This document shows, piece by piece, positions 37,415 to 47,239 of a stretch of 64,000 bases of DNA. How positions within the stretch are numbered: position 1 is the first letter of the stretch; every line of letters starts with the position of its first letter. Source of the stretch: Roseomonas acroporae (lineage in GTDB: Bacteria; Pseudomonadota; Alphaproteobacteria; Acetobacterales; Acetobacteraceae). The stretch covers positions 57,946-121,945 of the forward strand of contig NZ_JALPRX010000001.1 in NCBI RefSeq assembly GCF_023223525.1, given 5' to 3'. The notes under the pieces are model-generated. The model was not told where the DNA came from. It saw nothing but the letters and a program-made list of their open reading frames with translations, and made no database searches. The position numbers were made by a program, and so were the translations under genes.

Positions 37415-38281
37415 TCAGCCCCCCACGGCGAGACGCTGGTCGTTCTGCCCGCGCATGGCCCAGCCCGTGGTGCGGTTCTCGATCGCGACCGCCACCACGT
37501 ACATCAGCACGCCCATGACGCCGGTCACGAGCAGCCCGGCGAAGACCAGCGGCACGTCGAAGCGCGAGGAGGCGACCATCATCAGGTGGCCGATGCCGGA
37601 ATTCGCCGCCACCGTCTCGGCGATGATCGAGCCGACGAAGGCGACGGTGATCGCGATCTTCAGCGAGGCGAAGAAGTAGGGCATGGCGCGCGGCAGCCCC
37701 ACCTTGAGGATGATGTCGCTCTGCCGCGCACCCAGCGCGCGCAGCACGTCGCGCAGCTCCGGCTCCACGGTGGCGATGCCGGTGGCGACGTTCACCACGA
37801 TCGGGAAGAAGGAGATCAGGAAGGCGGTGATGATGGCCGGCACGCTGCCGATGCCGAACCAGATCACCAGGATCGGCACCACTGCCACCTTGGGCACGCT
37901 GTTGAAGCCGATCAGCAGCGGATACAGCCCGTGGTAGAGCAGCGCCGAGGAGCCGATGGCGACGCCGAGCAGCAGGCCGAACACGATGGCCAGCGCGAAG
38001 CCGATCACCGTCGTCACCAGCGTCTGCCAGGAATTCTCCAGCAGCGGCCACCACCACTTGACGATGCTCATGGCGATGGCGGAGGGGGCGGGCAGGATGA
38101 ACTCGGCCACGCCGGAGACGCGGCAGCCGATCTCCCACACCACGAACATGCCGATGGTGACGAGCCAGGGCAGCATGCTCTGCAGCCGCCGGCGGCGGCG
38201 GGCGGCGGCCACCTGCGCGGCGAGCCGCGCGGCGGCGGCGGGGCTGAGCGCGTGCGTGGCGCCGGGCTGGTCAAGCGGCAT
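37415..38281 (-). CDS. ABC transporter permease of the nitrate/sulfonate/taurine type
   Basis: This 288-residue inner-membrane permease is of the SsuC/TauC family. It has six predicted helices and the EAA-loop ELRDVLRALGARQSDIILKV near residue 180. It starts with a short cytoplasmic Arg-rich segment and ends near NRTTGWAMRGQ, both usual. It overlaps the upstream ATPase gene by 11 bases. The ligand could be an alkanesulfonate, taurine, a pyrimidine precursor or other; without the binding protein it cannot be told. Confidence 0.92.
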   Translation of the reverse strand: MPLDQPGATHALSPAAAARLAAQVAAARRRRRLQSMLPWLVTIGMFVVWEIGCRVSGVAEFILPAPSAIAMSIVKWWWPLLENSWQTLVTTVIGFALAIVFGLLLGVAIGSSALLYHGLYPLLIGFNSVPKVAVVPILVIWFGIGSVPAIITAFLISFFPIVVNVATGIATVEPELRDVLRALGARQSDIILKVGLPRAMPYFFASLKIAITVAFVGSIIAETVAANSGIGHLMMVASSRFDVPLVFAGLLVTGVMGVLMYVVAVAIENRTTGWAMRGQNDQRLAVGG

Positions 38282-39101
38282 GGGTCAGGTTCTCCGCATC
38301 CGCCGGGGCCGCCTTGCGCGCCTCGTCGATCTGGTTGCGCAGCGTGTGCACGAGGTCGGTGAAGGCGGGCGCGTAGGTGTCCTCCAGCCGGCGCGGCCGG
38401 CCGAAGGGCACGACCTGCTCGGCGATGATGCGGCCGGGGCGGGAGGACATCACCAGCACCCGGTCGGCGAGATAGACCGCCTCGCGCAGGTCGTGGGTGA
38501 CGAGGATCACGGTCGGGCGGCGCTCGATCCAGACGTCCTGGAGGACGGACCAGAGATCCTCGCGGGTGAAGATGTCGAGCGCGCCGAAGGGCTCGTCCAG
38601 CATCAGCAACTGCGGGTCGTGGATCAGCGCGCGGCAGAGCGAGGCGCGCTGCTGCATGCCGCCCGAGAGCTGCCAGGGGTAGCGCTTCTCGAACCCCGCC
38701 AGCCCGACCGAGGCGAGCAGGGCGCGCGCCTTCGCCTCGTAGGCGGCGCGCTCGGCGCGCAGGCGCCGCCGGTGCGGCTCCACCACCTCCAGCGGCAGCA
38801 TCACGTTCTGCAGGATGGTGCGCCAGGGCAGCATGGTCGGGTTCTGGAAGCCCATGCCGGCGATCGAGAGGGGGCGGTCCACCTCGCGCCCGGCCACGAT
38901 CACGCTGCCCTCCGTCGCCGGCCACAGGCCGGTGACGAGGCGCATCAGCGTGCTCTTGCCGCAGCCGGAGGGACCGACCACGGCGATGAACTCGCCCTTC
39001 TCCACCATCATCGTGGTGCCGCGCAGCGCCAGCGTGCCCTCGACGCCGCCATAGCGCATCGCGACGTCGCGTATCTCCGCGAAGGGGCGCGTGCTGCTCA
39101 T
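38271..39101 (-). CDS. ABC transporter ATP-binding protein of the nitrate/sulfonate/taurine type
   Basis: This 276-residue ATPase is of the SsuB/TauB group. Walker A is VVGPSGCGKSTLM near residue 42, the signature LSGGMQQRASLCRAL, Walker B LLMLDEPFGALD and the switch His in VTHDLREAVYLADRV. The C-terminal extension (PFGRPRRLEDTYAPAFTDL) is typical. It is translated with the permease gene. No substrate-binding protein gene precedes it; the next 490 bases hold no supported gene. Confidence 0.94.
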   Translation of the reverse strand: MSSTRPFAEIRDVAMRYGGVEGTLALRGTTMMVEKGEFIAVVGPSGCGKSTLMRLVTGLWPATEGSVIVAGREVDRPLSIAGMGFQNPTMLPWRTILQNVMLPLEVVEPHRRRLRAERAAYEAKARALLASVGLAGFEKRYPWQLSGGMQQRASLCRALIHDPQLLMLDEPFGALDIFTREDLWSVLQDVWIERRPTVILVTHDLREAVYLADRVLVMSSRPGRIIAEQVVPFGRPRRLEDTYAPAFTDLVHTLRNQIDEARKAAPADAENLTHAA

Positions 39102-39594
39102 CGGCGGCGGCCCTGGCGGGGCGCCTGCCTGCCTGCTTGTTGTGCAGCCATGTCCTGTCGTCCTTTTCCCAGCGCCGCCCCCGCCCGCCCGGCGCCATCC
39201 GCCGGGGCCCGGCGAGCGGCCGGCCCCGTGCCGGTGCCCGCCCCGCCGCCCTCGCTGCGCACGATGCCGACGATTCCACCCGCCGTGGCGCCGACCGCGA
39301 TTCCGACGGGCAGGGCCGGCAAGGGCAGCAAGCCGCGTGCCAGCCGCCGGCCTGTCCAGGGGGATCGCCCCGCCGCCGACCGTCCACTCCCGCCGCGGCC
39401 CGCCGCGGAGGACAGCGTCCGCGCCGCCACTTACGGGCGCGGCGAGGGAGGGATATGACAGGAACGTGCGCGGTTACAGCGGCGGGCGGCGCGCCGCCGG
39501 CGCCGCGGCCTGCATCCGGGGCGATGCCCATGCGTTCCGGGAGGATCACAGGCACGGCACCGCCGGGGCGCGGCGGCAGGGATCGGGGGATGCG
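39102..39594. other. Intergenic region, no supported gene
   Basis: About 490 GC-rich bases between two divergent genes. A 110-residue minus-strand frame beginning GTG at 39430 overlaps the ATPase start (ATGA) and has one hydrophobic stretch, but it lacks a ribosome site and has a shadow-like composition. I see no promoter I would defend. Confidence 0.5.
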
Positions 39595-40488
39595 ATGCGT
39601 CTGGAAGGCGAGCGCGAGAGCGGCAACGTCGAGGACCGGCGCGGGGCGGGCGGCTTCTCGCGCGGCGGCATCGTCCCGATCGGCGGCGGGCTGGGCGGCC
39701 TCGCCATCCTGCTGATCGCCCTGTTCCTCGGAGTCGACCCGAGGGTGCTGCTGCCGGGCGACGAGCCCGCCCCGCAGACCCAGCAGGTGGACCGCCGCGC
39801 GCCGCCCGGCAGCGCCCCGGGCCAGCAGCAGGGCGGCGGCACCGAGGATCCGGCCCGGCGCTTCGTCGCGCAGATCCTCGGCTCGACCGAGGACGTCTGG
39901 AAGGACGTGTTCCGCCAGGCCGGCCGCCAGTACCGCGACCCGACGCTGGTGCTCTATTCCGGCATGACGCAGTCCGGCTGCGGCACGGCGCAGGCCCAGG
40001 TCGGCCCGTTCTACTGCCCGCTGGACCAGAAGCTCTACATCGACCTCGGCTTCTTCCGGGAGATGCAGGAGCGGCTCGGCGCCCCGGGCGATTTCGCCCG
40101 TGCCTACGTGATCGCGCACGAGGTCGGGCACCACGTGCAGAACCAGCTCGGCACCCTCCAGCGTGTGGACGAGCTGCGCCAGCGCGTGGACCGGGCCGAC
40201 AGCAACGCCCTTTCGGTAAGGGTGGAGCTGCAGGCCGACTGCTACGCCGGCGTCTGGGCGGCGCGCGCCAACGCCGAGCGCAACATCCTGGAGCAGGGCG
40301 ACATCGAGCAGGGCATGAACGCCGCCAGCGCCGTGGGCGACGACCGGCTGCAGCGCCGCTCGCAGGGCTATGCCGTGCCCGAGAGCTTCACCCACGGCAG
40401 CTCGGCGCAGCGCGTGAACTGGTTCCGGCGCGGCCTGCAGAGCGGCGACCCGCGCCAGTGCGACACCTTCGGCGCGCAGAGCCTTTGA
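39595..40488 (+). CDS. YpfJ family neutral zinc metallopeptidase
   Basis: This 297-residue protein is anchored by one N-terminal membrane helix (about residues 29-46, GGGLGGLAILLIALFLGVDP) with the rest in the periplasm. The zinc motif HEVGHH sits at H175-E176-H179, within AYVIAHEVGHHVQ, and the third ligand region VRVELQADCYAGVW follows. Disulfide-type Cys pairs (SGCGTA, FYCPLD) are present. The start follows GGGGGA and fits the family opening MRLEGERESGNVEDRRG. The physiological substrate is unknown. Confidence 0.93.
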   Translation: MRLEGERESGNVEDRRGAGGFSRGGIVPIGGGLGGLAILLIALFLGVDPRVLLPGDEPAPQTQQVDRRAPPGSAPGQQQGGGTEDPARRFVAQILGSTEDVWKDVFRQAGRQYRDPTLVLYSGMTQSGCGTAQAQVGPFYCPLDQKLYIDLGFFREMQERLGAPGDFARAYVIAHEVGHHVQNQLGTLQRVDELRQRVDRADSNALSVRVELQADCYAGVWAARANAERNILEQGDIEQGMNAASAVGDDRLQRRSQGYAVPESFTHGSSAQRVNWFRRGLQSGDPRQCDTFGAQSL

Positions 40489-40710
40489 CAGCCTGCCTCT
40501 GACAGCCTGGGGCGCGGCGTCCATCGGCCCGCCCGGGGCGGCCCGCCCGGGGCCCTCGCCCCGGACCCTGCGCCTCGTCGGGGAAGCCTCTCCCCTGCCG
40601 TCCGGCGTGACGGGCAAGGCGGCGGCGCTACCCGGCCCGGACGGCCGGGCCACGGCCGCCGTTGCGGCGCCGGCGGGCGACGGGACCGGAGCCCCGCCGC
40701 CCGCGCCGGT

Positions 40711-41052
40711 TCAGAAGTCGCTGACCCGGCCCTTGCGCTCCCAGTCGCCGTAGCGCGTCGGCTCCGGCCCGGCCGGGCCGCCGACCTCGGGCGGCAGCGC
40801 CTTCTCGTGCAGCCGGACCGGCGCCTCCGAGGGCGGGTCGCCGACCGGCGGCGGGCTCGGGTCGCCGGGCTGCGGCATGTCGTGGCCGGGCGGCGGCACC
40901 TGCGGCGAGGGCGGTACGTCCGGCTCCGGGGTGGTGGGCGGCGGCGGGATGTCGGGCGGCACCGGCTGCGGCGGCACCACCGGCGGCAGGCCGGGAAGCT
41001 GCGGCGGCGGCTCGGTCGGGTCGTTGGGCGGCCGCGCCGGCGGATCGGACAT
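40711..41052 (-). CDS. DUF1674 protein (SDHAF4-like succinate dehydrogenase assembly factor)
   Basis: This 113-residue protein ends with the DUF1674 signature (EVGGPAGPEPTRYGDWERKG, then RVSDF), which matches the eukaryotic assembly factor SDHAF4. That factor helps FAD insertion into, and protection of, the succinate dehydrogenase flavoprotein. The rest is Pro-rich and probably disordered. The start is uncertain: an ATG at 41130 has a better purine tract (AGGGGGGA) and would give 139 residues. It is divergent from htpX, a neighbour in other alphaproteobacteria too. Confidence 0.85.
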   Translation of the reverse strand: MSDPPARPPNDPTEPPPQLPGLPPVVPPQPVPPDIPPPPTTPEPDVPPSPQVPPPGHDMPQPGDPSPPPVGDPPSEAPVRLHEKALPPEVGGPAGPEPTRYGDWERKGRVSDF

Positions 41053-41318
41053 GGCGTGCGACCCGGTCGCGAGGAAGCCGGCGGACGGATCGCGCCGCGG
41101 GCCATTGAGGTGATTCGTCATGAGCGCCATCTGGTGGGTCCCCCCTGGCATGGACAAGCAGTAACGCGCGACAGTCCCCCCAGGTGCCGTGCCGACGGTG
41201 CCGTGCCGGCGGATACCATCGGCGGGCATGACCGGCGGCGACGGCCGGGTCGCCCGCCCCCGCGCGACCCGACGCACGGCAGCGGCCACCGGGACAAGGC
41301 TGAGCGGAAGGAGGAACG

Positions 41319-42281
41319 ATGAACGGCTACCTGCGCACCGCGATCCTGCTGGCCGGGATGACGGCGCTGTTCGTGGGCGTCGGCTACCTGATGGGCGGGC
41401 GGCAGGGCATGGTGATCGCCTTCCTGGTCGCCTGCGCCACCAACGCCTGGGCCTACTGGAACAGCGACCGCGTCGTGCTCTCCATGCACAACGCCGAGCC
41501 GATCTCGCCCGAGAGCGCGCCGCGCCTCTACCACATGGTGGCGGCGCTGGCGCAGCGCGCCGGCCTGCCCATGCCGGCCCTCTACGTGATCCACGAGGAC
41601 CAGCCCAACGCCTTCGCCACCGGCCGCAACCCCGAGAACGCCGCGGTCGCGGTGAACACCGGCCTGCTCGACCGCATGTCGGAGGAGGAGGTTGCGGGGG
41701 TGGTGGCGCACGAGCTGGCGCATATCAGGCACCGCGACACCCTCATCATGACGGTGACGGCGACGCTGGCCGGCGCCATCGGCATGCTGGCGCAGTTCGG
41801 CTTCCTGTTCGGCGGCCGCGACGAGGACGGCCGCCGCTCGCCCTTCGGCCCGATCGGGGCGATCCTGATGATCGTGCTGGCGCCGATCGCGGCGATGCTG
41901 GTGCAGACCGCGATCAGCCGCTCGCGCGAGTACGAGGCGGACCGGCTGGGCGGCGAGATCTGCGGCAACCCGCTCTGGCTGGCCGGGGCGCTGGGCAAGC
42001 TGGAGCAGTTCAAGCACGGCATCGTCAACCCGACCGCCGAGGCGCATCCGGCCAGCGCCCACATGTTCATCATCAACCCGCTCTCCGGGCTGCGCTTCGA
42101 CAATCTGTTCTCCACCCATCCGCCCACGGAGAGCCGCATCGCGGCGCTGCGGCAGCAGGCCCAGGCGTCGGGGAGGGGCGGCGGGTACGGGAGTGGTCGG
42201 CCGTCCTACCCGGCCACCCCTTCGCCCGGCTCCCCCTGGGGGCGGGCGCCGGGCGGCCCGCGCCGCGGTCCCTGGGGATGA
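41319..42281 (+). CDS. htpX: Protease HtpX (M48 family)
   Basis: This 320-residue inner-membrane zinc protease degrades misfolded membrane proteins. Two N-terminal helices (about 7-50) are followed by the zinc motif HELAH (H131, E132, H135) and the third ligand region [13 protein letters not shown] near residue 208, with two further helices between. The C-terminal [14 protein letters not shown] is a family hallmark, and a Gly/Pro-rich tail of about 30 residues is added. AAGGAGG stands eight bases before the ATG. Confidence 0.96.
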   Translation: MNGYLRTAILLAGMTALFVGVGYLMGGRQGMVIAFLVACATNAWAYWNSDRVVLSMHNAEPISPESAPRLYHMVAALAQRAGLPMPALYVIHEDQPNAFATGRNPENAAVAVNTGLLDRMSEEEVAGVVAHELAHIRHRDTLIMTVTATLAGAIGMLAQFGFLFGGRDEDGRRSPFGPIGAILMIVLAPIAAMLVQTAISRSREYEADRLGGEICGNPLWLAGALGKLEQFKHGIVNPTAEAHPASAHMFIINPLSGLRFDNLFSTHPPTESRIAALRQQAQASGRGGGYGSGRPSYPATPSPGSPWGRAPGGPRRGPWG

Positions 42282-42431
42282 TCCGGGCCGCCGCGTCCGT
42301 CGCTGCCGGAACGGTGCGCCCTGCCGCTTGCAGGCGCCCCGCCGCCCGCCCAGCGGCGGGCCGTGGCGCGGCGGCCGGGCCGCGGGCGCGCCGCCCGCCA
42401 CCGCGTCCGACGCCGGCGGACCGGCACGCGC

Positions 42432-42539
42432 CTAGAGCCGATCCAGCCTGACTGTATCAGGCCGGAACGGCTCCAGCCTTTTGATTTTTCGCATTTTCCG
42501 AGCCGCTGAGCGAGGACGCTCAGCTTGAAAATGCTCTAG
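42432..42539 (+). repeat. Dispersed palindromic repeat, family A, copy 2
   Basis: This 108-base copy differs from copy 1 at only a few positions and is bounded by CTAG at both ends (CTAGAGC...GCTCTAG). It sits between the convergent htpX and glycosyltransferase genes, 60 bases from the latter's stop. It can fold into two hairpins on either strand but has no T-run placed for termination. Confidence 0.93.
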
Positions 42540-42598
42540 GCGCGCCGGGAGCGGCGCCGGCGACCATCCCCGCCCGATGCGCGACGCTGCCGCCCCGC

Positions 42599-44506
42599 CT
42601 ACGGCGCCGTCCGGTACAGCACCAGCGCGAGCTGCCGGCCGCGCGAGTAGTTGATGCCGGGCACCATGCCGATCTCCTGCACCGTCAGGCCGAGCGCCGC
42701 CACCGCCCGCATGAAGTCCGGCTGCGCCCGGTCCGCCACCGCCGCCACCCGGCCCGGCCCGCCCGCTAGGAAGCGCGCCGCCGCCCCGCCATCCGCCAGC
42801 AGATGCGTGCCCGTGCCCATGGCGAACATCAGCGACGGCTCGTGGAAGCCGACCACGGCGAAGCGGTCGCCCGGCAGGGCGCCGACATGGTCGCGCACCA
42901 TCGCCGCGACCCGGGGCGCCACCCACACCATGCGCAGCCGCGGCAGGGTCAGCTCCAGCACCGTGGCGTAGAGCGGGATCGCCAGCAGCACGCCGGCCAT
43001 CGCCGTGCTGGCCCAGTCTCGCCCCAACCCTTCCCGCCCCAACCCTTCCCGCTGGCCGCCGCGTCCCCGCGCGCCGCGCAGCAGCACCCAGAGCAGCAGC
43101 CCGGCGAAGGGCAGGGTCAGCAGCGCCGCCGGCAGCACCTCCCCGTCCACGAGGCGCGGCAGCAGCGGCCCGGCGAGGCCGAGCGCCAGCGCCGTGCCGA
43201 CCATCCCGGCGGTCGCCAGCCAGCCCAGCCAGCGCGGCGCCGGGCGGCGCAGCGGGTCCATCGCCCAGCGCGCCGCCAGCAGCATCACCGCCGGGTAGGC
43301 CGGCAGCACGTAGTGCGGCAGCTTGGTCGCGGTGGCCTCGAACAGCAGCCAGGTCGGCACCGCCCAGGCCAGCAGCAGCCGCACCGGCGGCTGCGCCCGC
43401 GCCAGCCAGGCCGAGGGCGCCGCCCGCGTCGCGATCCAGGCGCCGGGGAAGCCCGCCACGGCGAAGGCCAGCAGGTAGTAGCCCGGCGGCCCCCAGTGGC
43501 TCTCCTCGCCCGAGCCGAGCTTGGAGAGCATGTCGCCGCCCACCGCCTCCGAGAAGAAGCGCCCGCCCGTGGCGATGCCGATCGCCACGAACCAGGGGGC
43601 GGCGGCCAGCAGCATCAGCGGGACGCCCCAGCCCGGCCGCAGCGCCCGCAGCCAGGAGCCGCGCCCGGCCGCCGGCAGGCCGGGACCCGCTCCGCCGGTC
43701 CGGCCGCCCTCGCGGCTGGCGGCGGGGCGGGCGTCGCGGCGCCAGGCGCGGTCGGCCACGGCCAGGGTGATGCCGGCCAGCAGCGGCACCATCGGCGCGA
43801 TCGGTCCCTTGAGCAGGATGCCGACGCCGAGCGAGAGCCAGAACCCGGCCGCCGCCCCCGGCCCGAAGGCCGCCGGCTGGAGGTAGGCGCGGCCGAACAG
43901 CCCCATCGCCAGCACGATGGTGGCGAGCAGCGCCGCGTCGGTCTTGGCGATGTGCGCCTCGGCCACCAGCACCAGGGAGCTGGCCAGCATCGCGGCGCCG
44001 AGGAAGGCGGCGCGCCGCCCGACCAGGGTGCGGCCGAACTGGAAGGTGGCGAGCACCGCCACCAGCGCCCCGAGCAGGCTCGGCAGGCGGTAGGGCCAGA
44101 TCTGCGTCCGGTCCCCGATGCCCAGCGCCTCCACGGCGTGCACCGCGGCGGCCTGCGCCCAGTGGATGCCGGCGGGCTTCTTGTTGCGCTCGGTCTCGCC
44201 GTAGCGGATGCGCACGTAGTCGCCGCTCTCCACCATCTGGCGCGTCGCCTGGGCGAAGCGGCTCTCGTCGCGGTCGCCGGGCGGCAGGGTGAAGAAGCCG
44301 GGGAGCCAGAGCAGGGCGCAGAGCAGCGTCAGCACCAGCGTCGGCCGGCGCGTGTCGGGCAGCCGCGCGGGCAGGTCCAGCAGTGCCGCGAGCGGGCGCA
44401 GCGGACGGTTCCAGGGGCGGCCCCAGGGGCGGCCCCAGGGGCGCCTGCCCGGCCGGTCGCCGCCGGCGGGCGTGGGCAGGTCGAGCCTGTGAGGGACTGG
44501 CGGCAC
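42599..44506 (-). CDS. ArnT-like (PMT/GT83-type) membrane glycosyltransferase
   Basis: This 635-residue multi-spanning enzyme uses polyprenyl-phosphate sugars to decorate lipids or proteins on the periplasmic side. The first loop has PPGDRDESRFAQATRQMVES with the acidic pair, then GETERNKKPAGIHWAQ, both hallmarks of the ArnT-like group. About twelve helices and a small C-terminal periplasmic domain follow. The start is a GTG with AGGAAA six bases upstream. Residues near 25 are encoded by a 12-bp tandem repeat (RPWGRPWGRPWN, 44411-44446), and a 15-bp repeat gives EGLGREGLGR later. Lipid A or a glycan acceptor is possible. Confidence 0.88.
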   Translation of the reverse strand: MPPVPHRLDLPTPAGGDRPGRRPWGRPWGRPWNRPLRPLAALLDLPARLPDTRRPTLVLTLLCALLWLPGFFTLPPGDRDESRFAQATRQMVESGDYVRIRYGETERNKKPAGIHWAQAAAVHAVEALGIGDRTQIWPYRLPSLLGALVAVLATFQFGRTLVGRRAAFLGAAMLASSLVLVAEAHIAKTDAALLATIVLAMGLFGRAYLQPAAFGPGAAAGFWLSLGVGILLKGPIAPMVPLLAGITLAVADRAWRRDARPAASREGGRTGGAGPGLPAAGRGSWLRALRPGWGVPLMLLAAAPWFVAIGIATGGRFFSEAVGGDMLSKLGSGEESHWGPPGYYLLAFAVAGFPGAWIATRAAPSAWLARAQPPVRLLLAWAVPTWLLFEATATKLPHYVLPAYPAVMLLAARWAMDPLRRPAPRWLGWLATAGMVGTALALGLAGPLLPRLVDGEVLPAALLTLPFAGLLLWVLLRGARGRGGQREGLGREGLGRDWASTAMAGVLLAIPLYATVLELTLPRLRMVWVAPRVAAMVRDHVGALPGDRFAVVGFHEPSLMFAMGTGTHLLADGGAAARFLAGGPGRVAAVADRAQPDFMRAVAALGLTVQEIGMVPGINYSRGRQLALVLYRTAP

Positions 44507-44632
44507 GGCGTTTCCTGGTCGAGCACGGGAGCCGGAAAGGGAACCCCGGAGAAGGGGAGGGCGGCATGCCGCGCATGGCCGGGCGCGATGCCGCGGATTT
44601 CCCCTGGCGACGATCTGCTCTAGAGGGCGCGG

Positions 44633-46198
44633 ATGGGCAAGCCCGCCGCGCCGAAGAACCCGCATTCCGATAACGCAGGCCGCGCCGCGCCCGGCAATCC
44701 GGCCCGTGCCGAGTCCGGCAATCCGGACCGCGCCGCGCCCGGCAATCCGGCCCGTGCCGCGCCCGGCAATTCGGACCGCGCCGCGTCCGGCAATTCGGAC
44801 CGTGCCGCGTCCGGCAACCCGGGCCGCGCCGGTGGCGCCGCCCGCGCCGGCGGGCCGGCCGACGAGGGGCGCGGCCGGGCCAACGGGGGGGCGCCGACCG
44901 GCGGGGGCGGCGAAGGCGCGCCCCGCGCCGGCGGCAACGCCCGCCGTTCCGCCGCGCGCCTCGCCGCGCTGCGCCTGCTGGAGGCGGTGCTGGAGCGTCA
45001 CCGGCCGCTGGAGGAGGCGCTGGACGCGCTGCCGCGCCTCGATGGCCGCGACCGCGCCGCCGGCCACCGCATCGCCGCCGCCGTGCTGCGCCGCCTCGGC
45101 ACGCTCGACGCCGCGCTGGAGCCCTGGCTGCGCCGCGAACCGCCGCCCGTGGTGCGCCACGCGCTGCGCATCGGCGCCGCCGAGCTGCTGCTGCTCGGCA
45201 CCGCGCCGCACGCCGCCGTGGCCTCGGCGGTGGGGCTGGTGCCGCGCTCGCTCTCCGGCCTCGCCAACGCCGTGCTGCGCCGCGTTGCCGAGGCGGGGAC
45301 GGCGGCGCTGGACGGGCTGGACGTGGAGCGGCTGGACACGCCGGCCTGGCTCTGGACCGCCTGGCACGACGCCTACGGCCCCGCGGTGCGCCGGATCGCC
45401 GCCGCGCACCGGGCCGAGGCGCCGCTCGACCTCACCCTTGCCCCCGGGGCCCCGGGGGCGGCCCCGCCGCCCGGCGGCGAGCTGCTCCCCACCGGCAGCC
45501 TGCGCTTCCCCGCCGGCACCCGCGTCACCGAGCTGCCCGGCTTCGCCGAGGGCGCCTTCTGGGTGCAGGACGCCGCCGCCGCCCTGCCGGCGCGGCTGCT
45601 GGCGGCGCGGCCGGGCGAGCGCGTGGCCGATCTCTGCGCCGCCCCCGGCGGCAAGACCGCGCAGCTCGCCGCCGCCGGCGCCACGGTGACGGCGGTGGAG
45701 CGCGAGCCGCGTCGCGCCGCCCGGCTGCGCGAGAACCTCGCCCGGCTGCGCCTGAACGCCGCGGTGGTGGAGGCGGACGTGGTCGAGTGGGCGGCCGGCG
45801 GGGAGGCTGCCGGGCGGTTCGACGCCGTGCTGCTCGACGCCCCCTGCACCGCGACCGGCACCATCCGCCGCCACCCGGACGTGGCCCGGCTCAAGCGCCC
45901 GCGCGACGTGCCGAGTGCCGCCGAGGCGCAGGGCCGCCTGCTCGCCGCCGCCGCGCGGCTGCTGGCGCCGGGCGGCCGGCTGGTCCTCGCCACCTGCTCG
46001 CTGCAGCCGGAGGAGGGCGAGGCGCATCTGGCCGCCGCCGCCGCGCTCGGCCTGCGGCACGATCCCTTCCGGCCGGAGGAGCTGCCCGGCCTGCCGGAAG
46101 CGCTGACCGGCGCCGGCACGCTGCGCACCCGGCCCGATTTCTGGTCGGAGCATGGCGGCATGGACGGCTTCTTCGCCGCCCGCTTCCGGCAGGCCTGA
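44633..46198 (+). CDS. rsmB: 16S rRNA (cytosine-967-C5)-methyltransferase RsmB-like
   Basis: This 521-residue enzyme has a NusB-like RNA-binding domain from about residue 108 (ARLAALRLLEAVLERHRPLE). A Rossmann methyltransferase follows with CAAPGGKTAQLA, the catalytic DAPCTATGTIRRHPD and LATCSLQPEEGEAHL. Both Cys of the m5C family (in APC and ATCS) are present. The first 105 residues are an extension holding six 8-residue repeats of the type GNPARAAP, encoded by a 24-bp minisatellite. In other alphaproteobacteria this gene is near htpX, rpe and purH, as here. Confidence 0.94.
   Translation: MGKPAAPKNPHSDNAGRAAPGNPARAESGNPDRAAPGNPARAAPGNSDRAASGNSDRAASGNPGRAGGAARAGGPADEGRGRANGGAPTGGGGEGAPRAGGNARRSAARLAALRLLEAVLERHRPLEEALDALPRLDGRDRAAGHRIAAAVLRRLGTLDAALEPWLRREPPPVVRHALRIGAAELLLLGTAPHAAVASAVGLVPRSLSGLANAVLRRVAEAGTAALDGLDVERLDTPAWLWTAWHDAYGPAVRRIAAAHRAEAPLDLTLAPGAPGAAPPPGGELLPTGSLRFPAGTRVTELPGFAEGAFWVQDAAAALPARLLAARPGERVADLCAAPGGKTAQLAAAGATVTAVEREPRRAARLRENLARLRLNAAVVEADVVEWAAGGEAAGRFDAVLLDAPCTATGTIRRHPDVARLKRPRDVPSAAEAQGRLLAAAARLLAPGGRLVLATCSLQPEEGEAHLAAAAALGLRHDPFRPEELPGLPEALTGAGTLRTRPDFWSEHGGMDGFFAARFRQA
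44693..44836 (+). repeat. 24-bp minisatellite inside rsmB
   Basis: Six direct copies of a 24-base unit (GGCAATCCGGCCCGTGCCGC plus four bases in consensus) run in frame, giving GNPARAES, GNPDRAAP, GNPARAAP, GNSDRAAS, GNSDRAAS and GNPGRAGG. Copies four and five differ by one silent change, which suggests a recent duplication. Confidence 0.9.
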
Positions 46199-46482
46199 CG
46201 CCGGCGGCCGGACTTTCTCCGGCGGCGGGGCGGGCCGGCCCCGCGGATCGCGGCATGCGGGCCGGGCGGATCACGGCCCGGCGCCCGGTATGCCCGGCCG
46301 CCCGAGCGGAGGCCGCGCACCAGCCCTTCCGCCGCCATCCACCGTTGCGTGCGGTAACGGACGCGTTGCAATTCGTCACGCCCCGTTCGTTCCGCCCCGC
46401 TGCCGATTTTGTGCGCGCGGCGACCGGGCGGCGAGTCGGCACCCGGTTGCCGCCCGCGGAGGGCGGGGGCTAGAAGCCCCCG
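46199..46482. other. Intergenic region between rsmB and rpe, no gene seen
   Basis: About 284 bases. A somewhat AT-richer patch around 46335-46400 (GTGCGGTAACGG, GTTGCAATTCG) may hold the rpe promoter, but no pair of boxes is convincing. Confidence 0.45.
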
Positions 46483-47154
46483 ATGCGCCCCGTTCGAATC
46501 GCCCCGTCCCTGCTTGCCGCCGACTTCGCCCGACTGGGCGAGGAGGCGGATGCGGTCGCCGCCGCCGGGGCGGACTGGCTGCACCTCGACATCATGGACG
46601 GGCACTTCGTACCCAACATCAGCTACGGCCCGGTGGTGCTGAAGTCCCTGCGCAGGCGGTGCTCCCTCTACTTCGACGTCCACCTGATGATCGCCCCCGC
46701 CGACCCCTTCCTCGCCGCCTTCGCCGAGGCGGGCGCGGACGGCATCAGCCTGCACCCGGAGGCCGGGCCGCACCTGCACCGCTCGCTGCAGACCATCCGG
46801 TCGCTGGGCAAGAAGGCCGGCGTGGTGCTGAACCCGGCGACGCCCGTGAGCGCCGTCGAGGAGGTGCTCGACCTCTGCGACCTGATCCTGGTGATGACGG
46901 TCAACCCCGGCTTCGGCGGCCAGGCCTTCATCCCGAGCCAGCTGCCCAAGATCGCCCGGCTGCGCGCGATGATCGACGCGCACGCGGCGGCGGGCGGCCA
47001 GCCCATCGCGCTGGAGGTGGATGGCGGCGTCACGGCCGAGACCGCGCCGCTGGTGATCGAGGCCGGCGCCGACACGCTGGTGGCGGGCACGGCGGTGTTC
47101 GGCCGGCCCGACTACCGCGCCGCCATCGCCGCCCTCAGGGGGCAGGCCGGGTGA
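46483..47154 (+). CDS. rpe: Ribulose-phosphate 3-epimerase
   Basis: This 223-residue TIM barrel interconverts ribulose 5-phosphate and xylulose 5-phosphate in the pentose phosphate pathway. Key motifs are [16 protein letters not shown], the metal/catalytic [13 protein letters not shown] (near residue 38), [19 protein letters not shown] and EVDGGVTAE with the second catalytic Asp. It has full family length with no extension. Confidence 0.97.
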   Translation: MRPVRIAPSLLAADFARLGEEADAVAAAGADWLHLDIMDGHFVPNISYGPVVLKSLRRRCSLYFDVHLMIAPADPFLAAFAEAGADGISLHPEAGPHLHRSLQTIRSLGKKAGVVLNPATPVSAVEEVLDLCDLILVMTVNPGFGGQAFIPSQLPKIARLRAMIDAHAAAGGQPIALEVDGGVTAETAPLVIEAGADTLVAGTAVFGRPDYRAAIAALRGQAG

Positions 47155-47239
47155 GGGCGCCCCACGGGGCTGCCATGAGGGAGGGCGGGAACATGGTGCG
47201 GCGGGCGGAATGCCCCACGGCGCGCGGCGGGGGCGGCCG

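Noticed and set aside
39098..39430. A 110-residue minus-strand frame overlapping the ATPase gene start by ATGA
   Set aside because: The overlap is a simple consequence of an ATGAG start. The GTG start has no ribosome site, and apart from one hydrophobic stretch the composition is that of non-coding GC-rich DNA.
42540..42598. Repeat A2 as a bidirectional terminator for htpX and the glycosyltransferase gene
   Set aside because: The hairpins are strong, but the T-rich part lies between them and not directly after a stem. Termination cannot be claimed from sequence.
46490..46505. GTTCGAATC, like a tRNA T-loop, near the rpe start
   Set aside because: No cloverleaf can be built around it; it is the coding sequence for the first residues of rpe (V-R-I-A).
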